A DNA stretch of 40,820 nt from Rhodothermales bacterium (GTDB lineage Bacteria; Bacteroidota; Rhodothermia; Rhodothermales; UBA10348). Position 1 is the first letter of the stretch; each line of letters opens with the position of its first letter. The position numbers were made by a program, and so were the translations under genes. Positions 1-8,886 of the stretch are shown in pieces. Under the pieces are notes generated by a model. The model was not told the DNA's origin, did not search any database, and worked only from the letters and a program-made list of their open reading frames with translations. The stretch covers positions 1 to 40,820 of the forward strand of contig JANJTM010000021.1 of the NCBI GenBank assembly GCA_024711125.1, read 5' to 3'.

Positions 1-42
1 CAGCAGGAGCACGTCGACGGTTTCCCTTGCAGAACCTGTCAT
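1..42 (-). CDS. Start of a leftward gene cut by the window edge (14 codons)
   Basis: An ATG on the minus strand at 42-40 opens a frame with no stop through to base 1, coding for MTGSARETVDVLLL. The short acidic-then-hydrophobic beginning is compatible with a real N-terminus. It would be divergent from the small peptide at 114-200. Fourteen codons are too few to name a family, and no ribosome binding site is visible upstream, so this is only a possible gene start. Confidence 0.25.
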   Translation of the reverse strand, partial: MTGSARETVDVLLL

Positions 43-113
43 CCCGCTGCTGGCGCTTAAGACAAGCCCTGCCCGGTCGATTACCGGGGCAGCTACCTCC
101 CCCGGAGATCCCC

Positions 114-200
114 ATGAAGAAGCTCTTCCTCGCCGCCGGGCTTGCGCTCTTCGGCCTCGGTTTCCTCGGATACCGTCACTGGCGCCAGGACGAAGCCTGA
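114..200 (+). CDS. Tiny single-pass membrane peptide (28 residues)
   Basis: The frame codes for a 28-residue peptide: two lysines, a hydrophobic stretch of about 17 residues rich in Leu, Phe, Gly and Ala, then a charged tail ending RHWRQDEA. This is the layout of a small inner-membrane peptide with a positive N-terminus. A GGAG ribosome binding site lies at 104-107, seven bases before the ATG. A small hairpin (CCGGT/ACCGG arms around CGATT, about 72-88) precedes it. It ends 21 bases before the convergent BNR gene. No family is recognised; an alternative is the remnant of a signal peptide from a lost gene. Confidence 0.45.
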   Translation: MKKLFLAAGLALFGLGFLGYRHWRQDEA

Positions 201-221
201 GCCTGCGACCGCGGAACCGGT

Positions 222-3200
222 CTACCTGATCGCCCGCTCGGCGCGGGCCACCGATCCGGTCTTCACGCGCTGCCAGCGCGCGAGGACCGCGTCCGTTATG
301 GCTTCGAGCCGTGCGATGCCGTCCAGCGCCTGCGCGGTCGGACGCTCGTCGGCGTTCTGCACCACGGTGAGCAGGTAGATCAGCTTCGTCTGTACGCCTG
401 AGAGCGTTTCGCGCTCGGCCGGGGTTTCGGTCGCGCTTCCGTACGCGATGTCGGCGGCCCCCGGGTCGCCCGCGCCCGCGATCGCGGCCGCTTCTTCCAT
501 CGCAAGCCGCACGGCTTCCCTCGACCTGCGAGACAACCGCCGGCCGTCGGTCGCGGCCGCGCCGAATCGGGCAGATGCAGCAAGAGCCTCCTCCCTGGCC
601 GCCTGGGCCCGGTCATACGCCGCCATGGTGCGCAGAGAGACTTCGGACTGCGCCCGCCAATCGTCGGGCGTGGTCGTGACCCGCGGATCCATGCGAACCG
701 CGATCTTCCGCTCGCTCGCCACGCCGTCCACCGTCAGCCGCACCGTATAGGTGCCCGGCAGAACCCACGGGCCGTTCGGCGACGATTCGGTGTTCCGCAG
801 CACCGCCGCGATCTGGTACGAGCGCCGGGCGCCGCGGGGTGGCTCGTGCCGCAGGTCCCAGTGGAACCGGTGCATTCCGGCTCGCGCCGACAACTGCTGT
901 TCGGGCCGTATCCAGTACGTGGGATGCGGAAGGCCCGTCGTGTCCGGTGCCATCGACGGATCGTGGTTCGTGTACCGACGCACCACGGCTCCACCGGGCC
1001 CCAGGATCTCCAGCGTGACGCTTTTCGCGTCGGCCCGCAGCAGGTAGTCGATGGCCGCGCCGTCCGGCGGGTTCTCCCCGGTCGGTTCTTCGGGCGGAAG
1101 CGGCGTGTCCGAGAACATGTTCCACCGTACGCGGGTGGCGAGCTGCGGCTCGAAGAGGTAAGCCCCGGTCGCCGAGGCCGCGTCGGCCGCCTGCCTCAGC
1201 GGCGTCACGTTGTCGAGGATCCAGATCGAGCGCCCGTGGGTGCCGACCACCAGATCGTCGTCTTTTACCACGAGGTCGCGCATGGACGACGGCGGCAGGT
1301 TCAGTCGAAGCGAGAACCACGTGCGGCCGTCATCCAGGGAAGCGTGCACGGTCTTCTCGGTCGCGGCATAGAGCAGGCCGGGGCGCTTCGGGTCCTCGCG
1401 CACCGCATTCACCGGCGCGTCATCCGGAAGGCCCTCGGCGCGGTGCGCCCATGTCGCCCCGAAGTCATGCGTGACATAGACATGCGCGCGCAGATCGTTC
1501 TTGCGGAACGCATTCACCGCAAGGTAGGCCGTGCCTTTTTCGAAATGCCCGGCGTCGATCTGCGCAACCTTGTCCCAGGACGACATCCCGGGCGGCGTCA
1601 CGTCCTTCCACGTTGCCCCGCCGTCCCAGGTCACGTGCACGAGCCCGTCGTCGGTGCCGGCCCAGATCACGTCCGCGTCGAGCGGCGACAGGCCGAGCGA
1701 GTAGATCACACCCCTCCGCGGCGCAGGCCCCTCCCACTGGGGAAAGGACTCACCGACCTCGGGCTGCTCCCGCGAAAGGTCGGGGCTCACGATATCCCAC
1801 GAATCGCCCCCGTTCCGTGTGCGGAACAGCACGTTCGTCCCGAAATACAGCGTCGCCGGGTCGGCCGGGTGGAAAGCCAGCGGCATCGTGCGCAGGATGC
1901 GGTACTTGCCGCTGCGCAGCGCCTCGGGCGCCACCGATTTCGTCTGCCCGGTCTCGAGATCGTGCCGCACGACGCGCCCGCCGTAGACGTATCGCGGGTT
2001 CAGCGGGTCGGGCGCTACGTACGCGTACTCGTCGGCGCCGACGCCGACCCAGTCGCGGAACGAGATCTGCCCGCCGTTCGACCGCGACGAAATCATGATC
2101 GCCCCGCTCTCCTGCTGCCCGCCATACACGCGATAGGGGAATCGGTCGTCGGTGGTGACGTGGTAGAGTTGCGCGGTCGGCTGGTTGTACCACGACGACC
2201 ACGTGCGCCCGCCGTTCACGGTGATCGTCGCGCCCTGGTCGGTCGCGAAGAGCATGATGTCCGGCTCGTCCGGATGGATCCAGATCCGGTGGTAGTCGTC
2301 TCCGCCGGGTGCGCCCTTGAGCGAGAACCACGTGCGACCGCCGTCGTCCGACCGGTACGAGGCGATCGAGCCCGTGTAGACGCGGTCGGGGTTCTTCGGG
2401 TCGACCTTGATCTCGGCGAAATCCGAGCCGCGGTCGAACACGCGCTGGTCCGTGGAGACGAGCGTCCACGTCTCGCCCGCGTCCTCCGACCGATAGATGC
2501 CCGAGCCTTCGCGGGCCTCGACCGTGGCAAAAACGCGATCGGGAAGGCTCGGCGCGATCGCGAAACCGACGCGCCCGAGCCCCATTTCGGCGGTCGGAAG
2601 GCCCCCCTCGAGCCGTTTCCAGGTCGTTCCGCCGTCCACGGACTTGTAGAGCCCGCTCGTGGCGCCGGACCAGGCCGCGTTCTCCCACGGTCCCTCCTGG
2701 TGGGCCCACAGGTCGGCGTACACGATATCGGGCCGCACGGGATCGTAGGTCACCTGCATCGCGCGAGTGTGCTCGTCGACGTAGAGGACGCGGCTCCAGG
2801 TTCTGCCCCCGTCGGTCGTCCGGTAGACGCCCTTCTCGCCGGTCGGACCGTAAGGCGAACCCATGGCCGCCACGAGGACCCGATCGGGGTCGTCCGGATG
2901 CACCGCGATGCCCGCGATCTGCCGCGCGTCGTCCAGTCCGATGTGCGTCCACGTGCGCCCGGCGTCGGTGGATCGGAACATGCCGTCTCCCGTCGAGAGA
3001 TCCGGGCGGTGCAGACCCTCTCCCGTACCCACGTAGATGACGTCCGGGTCGGAGGGCGCGACGGCAATGTCACCGACCGATCCCGTGGATTCCCGGTCGA
3101 AAATCGGCTCCCACGTGCGCCCGTAGTCGTCCGTCTTCCAGACCCCGCCGTTGTTGACGCCGATGTAGAACGTGCCGGGACGCTGCGGCACCCCGGCCGC

Positions 3201-3365
3201 GCCCACCGTTCGACCGGCACGGAACGGTCCGACCAGGCGCCAGCTCAGGGCCGCGCAGACTTCGCAGTCCTGGGCTCGGGCGGGGAGCGCCGGCGGCGCG
3301 GCGGTGATCAGGAGGAGGAGGAGCGGAAGGAGGCGTTTCACGACATCGCACGGAAGACTCGACAT
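222..3365 (-). CDS. Secreted Asp-box (BNR/VPS10-like) beta-propeller protein
   Basis: A protein of 1047 residues. A hydrophobic signal peptide (LLPLLLLLITAAP, then an ALPARA-Q cleavage region) directs export. At least ten Asp-box motifs of the form S/T-x-D-x-G-x-T-W follow (for example DDYGRTW, TDAGRTW, TDGGRTW, VDGGTTW, EDAGETW, DDGGRTW, NGGRTW, NGGDSW, WDGGATW, HDFGATW and LDDGRTW), spread over roughly residues 80-720, so the body is one or two sortilin/sialidase-like propellers. The C-terminal third has an Ig-like segment and a helical tail. Proteins of this build are usually annotated as glycosyl hydrolase or BNR-repeat proteins, but no catalytic residues can be assigned here. The ATG at 3365 has no Shine-Dalgarno sequence. 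A GTG eight codons downstream (3341) would give a more typical signal peptide beginning VKRLLP. It probably acts in the periplasm or outside the cell. Confidence 0.85.
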   Translation of the reverse strand: MSSLPCDVVKRLLPLLLLLITAAPPALPARAQDCEVCAALSWRLVGPFRAGRTVGAAGVPQRPGTFYIGVNNGGVWKTDDYGRTWEPIFDRESTGSVGDIAVAPSDPDVIYVGTGEGLHRPDLSTGDGMFRSTDAGRTWTHIGLDDARQIAGIAVHPDDPDRVLVAAMGSPYGPTGEKGVYRTTDGGRTWSRVLYVDEHTRAMQVTYDPVRPDIVYADLWAHQEGPWENAAWSGATSGLYKSVDGGTTWKRLEGGLPTAEMGLGRVGFAIAPSLPDRVFATVEAREGSGIYRSEDAGETWTLVSTDQRVFDRGSDFAEIKVDPKNPDRVYTGSIASYRSDDGGRTWFSLKGAPGGDDYHRIWIHPDEPDIMLFATDQGATITVNGGRTWSSWYNQPTAQLYHVTTDDRFPYRVYGGQQESGAIMISSRSNGGQISFRDWVGVGADEYAYVAPDPLNPRYVYGGRVVRHDLETGQTKSVAPEALRSGKYRILRTMPLAFHPADPATLYFGTNVLFRTRNGGDSWDIVSPDLSREQPEVGESFPQWEGPAPRRGVIYSLGLSPLDADVIWAGTDDGLVHVTWDGGATWKDVTPPGMSSWDKVAQIDAGHFEKGTAYLAVNAFRKNDLRAHVYVTHDFGATWAHRAEGLPDDAPVNAVREDPKRPGLLYAATEKTVHASLDDGRTWFSLRLNLPPSSMRDLVVKDDDLVVGTHGRSIWILDNVTPLRQAADAASATGAYLFEPQLATRVRWNMFSDTPLPPEEPTGENPPDGAAIDYLLRADAKSVTLEILGPGGAVVRRYTNHDPSMAPDTTGLPHPTYWIRPEQQLSARAGMHRFHWDLRHEPPRGARRSYQIAAVLRNTESSPNGPWVLPGTYTVRLTVDGVASERKIAVRMDPRVTTTPDDWRAQSEVSLRTMAAYDRAQAAREEALAASARFGAAATDGRRLSRRSREAVRLAMEEAAAIAGAGDPGAADIAYGSATETPAERETLSGVQTKLIYLLTVVQNADERPTAQALDGIARLEAITDAVLARWQRVKTGSVARAERAIR

Positions 3366-3442
3366 GCACGAACGCGGCGTCGTGCCGCATCAGGGCTCAG
3401 GGTACGAATCCCGCGCAATCTCCGCACCAGGGAGCCACGGAC

Positions 3443-3871
3443 TCATCCGTCACCACGACGCTCCGCCGTGGCCTCCAACATCTCCTCGGGGGTGCGGGCA
3501 AAGCCGCGAAACGCCTCCACCAGCTTCCGGTCGTTGCTGACCAGCGGGGCTCCTGTGGAGATCGCGAGGGCGGCGTATTCGGCATCGTAGGCCGAGCATC
3601 GTGCCTCCGTGGCCAAACGAAGCATCCATCCGTCGGGTTGGAACGGGGAATCGATGACGATTTCCAGTGCACGCGCATAGGCCTGTTCCGCAGCTTGAAG
3701 ATCGAGTTCATGAACCCGCACGTACTTCGCCAGGGCGTTCAGCACCTCACTGCGCCAGAGCGGGGGCGCTATCCATAGCGGTATCCGTTCGCGCAGGGTT
3801 TCGGCCAGGTCGGTTCGAACCCCCTGTCTCACCAGTAAGGGGACAACGATCGAGGCATCGGCGACGATCAT
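3443..3871 (-). CDS. PIN-domain ribonuclease toxin (VapC/FitB type)
   Basis: A 142-residue PIN-domain protein, the usual toxin length. The four conserved acids that bind Mg/Mn in this nuclease fold are visible: D5 in MIVADAS, E42 in SEVLNAL, D96 in SAYDAEYAALA and D114 in SNDRKL. Family members are RNases that cleave tRNA or rRNA when not bound by antitoxin. Its ATG overlaps the stop of the upstream antitoxin gene by four bases (ATGA), the normal coupling in these operons. All key residues are present, so it is probably active. Confidence 0.9.
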   Translation of the reverse strand: MIVADASIVVPLLVRQGVRTDLAETLRERIPLWIAPPLWRSEVLNALAKYVRVHELDLQAAEQAYARALEIVIDSPFQPDGWMLRLATEARCSAYDAEYAALAISTGAPLVSNDRKLVEAFRGFARTPEEMLEATAERRGDG

Positions 3872-4116
3872 TCGCGTCCCTCATCGATCCAACGCCTGAG
3901 CTCATCCACGGGGACCTCCGGCATGGGAGGAAGCGATTCGCGGAACGCCCGCAGTTCCGCGAGAAGGGTCGCCGTATCCCGCTTCGGTCGCTGGGAGACC
4001 TCGAGCATCAGGATCTGGAGCAGCTCGGCGTTCAGCGATCGTCCGGCCCGCTCGGCTCGCTCCTTCAGCAGTTGATGCAGCGGCTCCGGCACGTTGCGGA
4101 TCGTGATGGTGGCCAT
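3868..4116 (-). CDS. Ribbon-helix-helix antitoxin (FitA/VapB type)
   Basis: An 82-residue antitoxin starting MATITIRNVPEPL, a typical short beta strand followed by two helices (LHQLLKERAERAG, SLNAELLQILMLEV) of an Arc/MetJ-like DNA-binding domain. The C-terminal part (about residues 50-82) is acidic and proline-containing and would wrap the PIN toxin. The internal ATG at 4116 is chosen over the longer frame from 4185 because homologues begin exactly at the MATITIRN strand. It is the first gene of the pair and is expected to repress its own operon by binding the AT-rich upstream region. Confidence 0.88.
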   Translation of the reverse strand: MATITIRNVPEPLHQLLKERAERAGRSLNAELLQILMLEVSQRPKRDTATLLAELRAFRESLPPMPEVPVDELRRWIDEGRE

Positions 4117-4127
4117 CGGCGCGGCAG

Positions 4128-4166
4128 GGTGACTTGATAATAGCATCATAATGCATGCACACTCGG
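4128..4166 (-). promoter_or_regulatory. AT-rich palindromic region upstream of the antitoxin (candidate operator/promoter)
   Basis: A short AT-rich island in very GC-rich DNA. It contains the perfect 8-base palindrome TGCATGCA and, overlapping its left side, the near-palindrome GCATCATAATGC. It lies 12 bases or more upstream of the antitoxin ATG. Ribbon-helix-helix antitoxins bind such inverted repeats. On the minus strand TATGAT and TATTAT are possible -10 elements. The role is inferred from position and symmetry only. Confidence 0.4.
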
Positions 4167-4312
4167 ATGGGTTGTTCCGCACCAACGACCCGAACTCAGC
4201 CGCGACATAACCTCACACCGCAAAGAAATCGTCGCGCCCGGCCTTGCTTCGCGCCATCGGGATATTTCCGCCGGGTCGTGTAGCTTCTTCCAGCCACCCA
4301 TTCTCCGGAACC

Positions 4313-7153
4313 ATGCGCAGACGCGACTTCATCAAGGGCTCCCTCGCCGCCGGAGCCGGCGCCCTCACGCTGGGCACGGCGGTTCGGGCGGCCGCCGCAT
4401 CCCGCGCCCCCGGCGTTCTCGAGGCGGTGGACCTGCACTGCGAGTACCTGGTCGATCCCCTCGGCATCGAGGCCCGGCGCCCGCGCCTCGGCTGGAAGCT
4501 GCGCCCGACCGACGGCTCGCGGGACCAGGCGCAGTCGGCATGGCGGGTCACGGTTGCCACGTCGGCCGAACGCCTCGAGTCAGGCGTCGCCGACCTCTGG
4601 GACAGCGGTCGCGTCGACGGCAGCCGCCAGTTGCACGTCGAGTACGGTGGCGTCCCCCTCGCGAGCGGCCAGGCGTGCTTCTGGCGGGTGGAGGCCTGGG
4701 ATCGGGACGGTACTCGCGGCCTGCCGAGTCGTACGGCGCGATGGGAAATGGGCCTGCTCGACGAGTCCGACTGGACCGGGCCGTGGATCTCGGACGGCGT
4801 CGAACTTCCGACCGCGGACGAAGACCACTACCGCGACGATCCCGCCCCGCTCTTCCGCCGCCCGTTCGTGATCGACCGCCCGGTCCGGCGCGCGCGATTG
4901 TACGCGGTGGGGCTCGGATACGGCGAGTTCCGCATGAACGGACGGCGCGTCGGCGACGAAGTGCTGGCCCCCACGTGGACGACGTTTTCGCACCGGGTGT
5001 TCTACTCCACCCACGACGTGACGCCCCTCCTTCAGACCGGCGAGAACGTGCTCGGCGCGTTGCTCGGCAACGGGTGGTACAACCCGCTGCCCCTGCGCAT
5101 GTGGGGGCGCATCAACCTGCGGGAGCACCTGCCGGTCGGAAGGCCGCGCTGCATCGCCCGCCTCGCCGTGGAGTTCGCGGACGGAACGCGGCTCGACGTG
5201 CCGACCGGGACCGACTGGAAGACCGCCCCGGGCCCCATCCTGCGCAACAGCGTCTACCTCGGCGAGGTGCACGATGCGCGGCTCGAACCGGGCGGTTGGG
5301 ACCGTCCGGGGTTCGACGACCGTGCGTGGAAACCGGCCGTACGCGCAGACGACGATCCTCGATCGACGGGCCCGGGCCGCCTGTGCGCGATGCCGATGCC
5401 GCCCCTCCGCGAAACCGAGGTACTGCCTGCGGTCGCCATGCACGAACCGGCACCGGGCGTGTTCGTGTTCGATCTGGGGCGCAACATCGCCGGACGGCCA
5501 CACCTGCGCGTCGAGGGCCCGGCCGGTACGACGGTGCGGATGCGTACGGGCGAGTTGCTGCACGTCGACGGCTCGCTGAACCCCATGACGGCCGTCGCCG
5601 GCCAGATCAAGGGGCTGCGCCGGGACGGGACGCCGGTCGGAGGGCCGGGCGCGCCGGCCGTCGCGTGGCAGGAGGACGTCTACACGCTGCGGGGAGACGG
5701 TCCGGAGGCCTGGACCCCGCGCTTCACGTTCCACGGATTCCGCTACGTGGAAGTGACCGGGTTTCCCGGTAGACCGACCCTGGAGGCGGTCGAAGGTCGC
5801 CGCACCCACACCGACTTCGCCCGCATCGGATCGTTTGCCTGTTCGAGCGACCGGCTGAACCGCATCGACGACATCGTGGGTGCCGCGCTGGTCGGAAACT
5901 GGGTCGGCGTACAGTCAGATTGTCCCGGCCGCGAGAAATTCCAGTACGGGGGCGACATCGTGTCCTCGTGCGAAATGGCGCTCCTGCGTCACGACATGGC
6001 CGCGACCTACGCGAAGTCCGTGGCCGATTTCGGCGATGCGGTGCGCGGCGAGGGTTGGTTTCCGGAAACCGCGCCCTACGTCGGCATCGCGGCCGAAGCC
6101 TACGCGCCGGAAGCGGGACCCATCGGCTGGGGCCTCGCCCACCCGCTGCTGCTCGATCGGTTGTATCGCCATCACGGAAATCTCCGCCTCCTCGAAGAGC
6201 AGTACGAAGCCGCGCGTACCTGGGTCGACCTGCTCGAGCGCCATGCAGACGGCCTGATCGTCGACCGATGCATCGGGGACCACGAGAGCCTCGACGAGAA
6301 GCCGATCGCGCTCGTCGCCACGGCGCAGTTCTTCCAGGCCGCATCGCTCGTGTCCCGCTTCGCCGGGCTGCTGGATCGCCCGGAGGACGTCCGGCGCTAC
6401 GCCGACCTCGCCCAGCGCATCCGCGAGGCGTTCGTCGCCCGCTTTCTCGAACCCGGGTCCGGCCGGTTCGACTCGGGCACGCAGGCCGCGCAGGCCACCG
6501 CGCTTGATCTCGGCCTGGTTCCTGAAGCCGAGCGACCCGCCGCCGTGCGCCGCATGGTGGACGAAGTGGTCGTGCGGCACGCGGGCCACGTTTCGACCGG
6601 GATCTTCGGAACCCGCCACCTGCTGAACGCCCTGACCGACGCGGGTCACGCCGACGTCGCGCTCGCCATGGTGGACCGGCCCGACTATCCGGGCTGGGGA
6701 TACATGGTCGAGAACGGCGCCACGACCCTCTGGGAGACCTGGGCCGCCAGCGACAACACCTATTCCCAGAGTCATGCCATGTTCGGCTCGGTGAGCGAAT
6801 GGTTCGTGACCGGCCTGGCGGGCGTCTCGGTCCATCCCGACGCGTGCGGCTTCGATCGCGTTCGGATCGCGCCTGCCCTGGTGGACCTCGATTGGGTCGA
6901 GGCCCGCGTCGACACGGTCAGGGGTGTCGTACGCAGCCGCTGGACACGCGAAGCGGGCGCGATCCGCTTCGAAATCGGGATTCCGCCCGGCGCACGAGCG
7001 GACGTACGACTGCCTGCCGCGACGGTCGGATCGGTACGGGAGAACGGACGAGCGCTCGCCGTCGTATCCGGCGTATCCGAAATCCGGGAAGCGCCCGGAA
7101 ACGTCGTCTCGTTCGAACTCGCGCCCGGCACGTACACCTTCCACGTCGAATGA
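4313..7153 (+). CDS. Exported alpha-L-rhamnosidase, glycoside hydrolase family 78
   Basis: A 946-residue enzyme that removes terminal alpha-L-rhamnose from glycans or glycosides. It begins with a Tat signal (RRRDFIKGSL then AAGAGALTLG), so it is exported folded. Beta-sandwich domains occupy the first ~500 residues, followed by the (alpha/alpha)6 barrel and a C-terminal beta domain. The GH78 catalytic signature DCPGREKFQYGGD is at residues 536-548. D536, E541 and D548 keep exactly the spacing of D567, E572 and D579 in Bacillus RhaB, and the second catalytic glutamate matches E808 in TTLWETW. The ATG at 4313 is preferred to the upstream start at 4244 because it opens the Tat signal and follows TCCGGA. 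TATTTCCG and TAGCTTCT boxes upstream are possible promoter elements. The VOC gene follows 13 bases later, suggesting an operon. Confidence 0.93.
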   Translation: MRRRDFIKGSLAAGAGALTLGTAVRAAAASRAPGVLEAVDLHCEYLVDPLGIEARRPRLGWKLRPTDGSRDQAQSAWRVTVATSAERLESGVADLWDSGRVDGSRQLHVEYGGVPLASGQACFWRVEAWDRDGTRGLPSRTARWEMGLLDESDWTGPWISDGVELPTADEDHYRDDPAPLFRRPFVIDRPVRRARLYAVGLGYGEFRMNGRRVGDEVLAPTWTTFSHRVFYSTHDVTPLLQTGENVLGALLGNGWYNPLPLRMWGRINLREHLPVGRPRCIARLAVEFADGTRLDVPTGTDWKTAPGPILRNSVYLGEVHDARLEPGGWDRPGFDDRAWKPAVRADDDPRSTGPGRLCAMPMPPLRETEVLPAVAMHEPAPGVFVFDLGRNIAGRPHLRVEGPAGTTVRMRTGELLHVDGSLNPMTAVAGQIKGLRRDGTPVGGPGAPAVAWQEDVYTLRGDGPEAWTPRFTFHGFRYVEVTGFPGRPTLEAVEGRRTHTDFARIGSFACSSDRLNRIDDIVGAALVGNWVGVQSDCPGREKFQYGGDIVSSCEMALLRHDMAATYAKSVADFGDAVRGEGWFPETAPYVGIAAEAYAPEAGPIGWGLAHPLLLDRLYRHHGNLRLLEEQYEAARTWVDLLERHADGLIVDRCIGDHESLDEKPIALVATAQFFQAASLVSRFAGLLDRPEDVRRYADLAQRIREAFVARFLEPGSGRFDSGTQAAQATALDLGLVPEAERPAAVRRMVDEVVVRHAGHVSTGIFGTRHLLNALTDAGHADVALAMVDRPDYPGWGYMVENGATTLWETWAASDNTYSQSHAMFGSVSEWFVTGLAGVSVHPDACGFDRVRIAPALVDLDWVEARVDTVRGVVRSRWTREAGAIRFEIGIPPGARADVRLPAATVGSVRENGRALAVVSGVSEIREAPGNVVSFELAPGTYTFHVE

Positions 7154-7166
7154 ACCTCGTACCCTG

Positions 7167-7655
7167 ATGGCCTTCCGCCCGATCCATCCCGGCGTCGATG
7201 TCGGCCACGTGCACCTGAAGGTCGCCGACCTCGAACGCGCCATCGCCTTCTACCGCGACGTGCTCGGGTTCGAACTCATGCAGCGCTACGGTACCCAGGC
7301 GGCTTTCCTGTCGGCCGGCGGTTATCACCACCACATCGGTCTCAATACCTGGGAGAGCCGCGGGGGACAGGCCCCGCCGCCCGGCACCACGGGTCTCTAC
7401 CACGTGGCCTTCCGGTATCCCGACCGCGCCGCGTTGGCTGACGCCCTGAATCGGCTTGCAGAGGCGGGCTGGCCGCTCGATGGCGCCTCGGACCACGGGG
7501 TGAGCGAGGCGCTGTATTTGCGGGACCCCGACGGCAACGGGGTCGAACTCTACAGGGACCGGCCCGAGACCGAGTGGCCACGTACGGCTGACGGCAGCCT
7601 GGCCATGACGACGGGCCCGCTCGACCTGAAGCGGCTCCTCGACGAGGCCCGCTGA
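7167..7655 (+). CDS. VOC-family (glyoxalase/extradiol dioxygenase fold) protein, CatE-like
   Basis: A 162-residue protein with two beta-alpha-beta-beta-beta modules. Candidate metal ligands are H16 (GHVHLKV), H79 (GLYHVAF) and E127 (NGVELYRD), the metal triad of the catechol-2,3-dioxygenase-like VOC branch. The DPDGNGVELY motif is well kept. The real start is the ATG at 7167; a longer frame runs back into the rhamnosidase gene. It sits 13 bases after the GH78 stop and is probably cotranscribed. Whether it is a dioxygenase, isomerase or lyase cannot be told; processing of an aglycone released by the rhamnosidase is a speculation from context. Confidence 0.85.
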   Translation: MAFRPIHPGVDVGHVHLKVADLERAIAFYRDVLGFELMQRYGTQAAFLSAGGYHHHIGLNTWESRGGQAPPPGTTGLYHVAFRYPDRAALADALNRLAEAGWPLDGASDHGVSEALYLRDPDGNGVELYRDRPETEWPRTADGSLAMTTGPLDLKRLLDEAR

Positions 7656-7731
7656 TCGGGCTCGGGCCACCGTTCGGCGCGGGTCCCGCCGATTTCGTAC
7701 GTTGTCGGCCTACCCCCGACCGGCTCCCCTC

Positions 7732-8886
7732 GTGATCCAGGACCCGCTCGCCGTCACCGCGGTACTGCTCGCCGCGGTCGTCTTCTCGGTCGTGATGACC
7801 CGCCGGTTCGCCTGGGCCGCGCGGCTGTCCACGATCCTCTGGATCATTTTCACCGGGGCCTTCGCGTCGAACCTGGGGCTCATTCCCGGCGAATCACCGG
7901 TCTACGGCCGCATCGTGGACTTCGCCGTGCCGTTCGCGATGAGCGTGATCCTGTTCACGGTGAACCTCGCCGACGTGCGGCGGGCCGGTCGGCCGGTGCT
8001 CGCCGCGTTCTTTCTCGCGGCCCTCGGCACGACGTTCGGCGTCCTGCTCGCCGGCACGCTGCTCGACCCGTGGCTCGCCGACATCCTGGGCAGCGACAGT
8101 TGGAAGATCGCGGGTCCGTACACCGGCACCTACATCGGCGGCTCCCTCAATTTCTTCGCGCTCTGGCAGGGGCTCGACATCGGGCGCCCGGACCTGTTCG
8201 CCGCGGCGAACGCCGTGGACAACCTGGGGCTGTTCCCGCTTTTCGCGGCCTGGATGGCGCTTTCTTCGTGGTCGGCCGGCCGGTGGGCCATCGCGAAGGG
8301 GTGGCAGGCCGAAGGACTCGACGAAGCGGCCCCGGAGAAGAAAACGCCGGCGCTCGATCCGCTCCATGTCGCGGTGCTGGCCCTGCTCGCCATCGGCGTC
8401 ATGGCCCTGTCCGTGTGGATCAAGGGCGCATGGATCGACCCGTGGGCCCCCTCGGTTCCGACCATCCTCGTGGTCACCACGCTGGCGCTCGTCGTCGGGC
8501 AGATCCCGGCCGTGCGCCGCCTCGAGGGCTCGTGGGAGGTCGGAGACCTCGCGTTCTGGATCTTCTTCGCCGCCGTCGGCGCGATGATCGACTTCTACCA
8601 GGCGGTGATCCTCTCGCCCATCCTTTTCGTTTACATCCTCGTCGTGATGGCCGGCCACTTCGCCGTCGTCTTCGGCATCGGGCGCCTGCTGCGATGGGAC
8701 CCGGCCGTGCTGACGATCGCTTCGGTGGCCACGAAGGCCGGTCCCCCGCTCGTTCCGGCCGTTGCCCACGCCCGCGGCTGGAACCATCTCGTGCTTCCGG
8801 GCATCCTTATCGGCATGTTGGGATATGCGGTCGGAAACTACTTCGGGTTCGCGGCCGCCTTCGTGATGCGATGGATCGTCGGATGA
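7732..8886 (+). CDS. DUF819 family integral membrane permease
   Basis: A 384-residue, strongly hydrophobic protein with about ten predicted membrane helices, typical of the DUF819 (YjcL-like) family. Recognisable family traits are the GPYTGTYIGGSLNFFAL segment, the AANAVDNLGLFPLF segment and the late TKAGPPLVPAVAHARGW segment, with conserved Gly/Asn residues inside membrane helices. The substrate of DUF819 proteins is not established. The start is taken as GTG 7732 (MIQDPLAV); a TTG at 7702 would add ten proline-rich residues. There is no Shine-Dalgarno sequence, but TACGTTGT lies about 30 bases upstream. The stop overlaps the start of the next gene (ATGA), so translation of the two is probably coupled. 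Confidence 0.88.
   Translation: MIQDPLAVTAVLLAAVVFSVVMTRRFAWAARLSTILWIIFTGAFASNLGLIPGESPVYGRIVDFAVPFAMSVILFTVNLADVRRAGRPVLAAFFLAALGTTFGVLLAGTLLDPWLADILGSDSWKIAGPYTGTYIGGSLNFFALWQGLDIGRPDLFAAANAVDNLGLFPLFAAWMALSSWSAGRWAIAKGWQAEGLDEAAPEKKTPALDPLHVAVLALLAIGVMALSVWIKGAWIDPWAPSVPTILVVTTLALVVGQIPAVRRLEGSWEVGDLAFWIFFAAVGAMIDFYQAVILSPILFVYILVVMAGHFAVVFGIGRLLRWDPAVLTIASVATKAGPPLVPAVAHARGWNHLVLPGILIGMLGYAVGNYFGFAAAFVMRWIVG

Noticed and set aside
846-3590. Long rightward open frame antisense to the BNR gene
   Set aside because: Arg/Pro/Gly-rich translation with no domain; a typical shadow frame in GC-rich DNA opposite a gene with clear Asp-box repeats.
4244-4312. Upstream start for the rhamnosidase
   Set aside because: The extra 23 residues have no signal-peptide character, whereas the ATG at 4313 opens a Tat signal.
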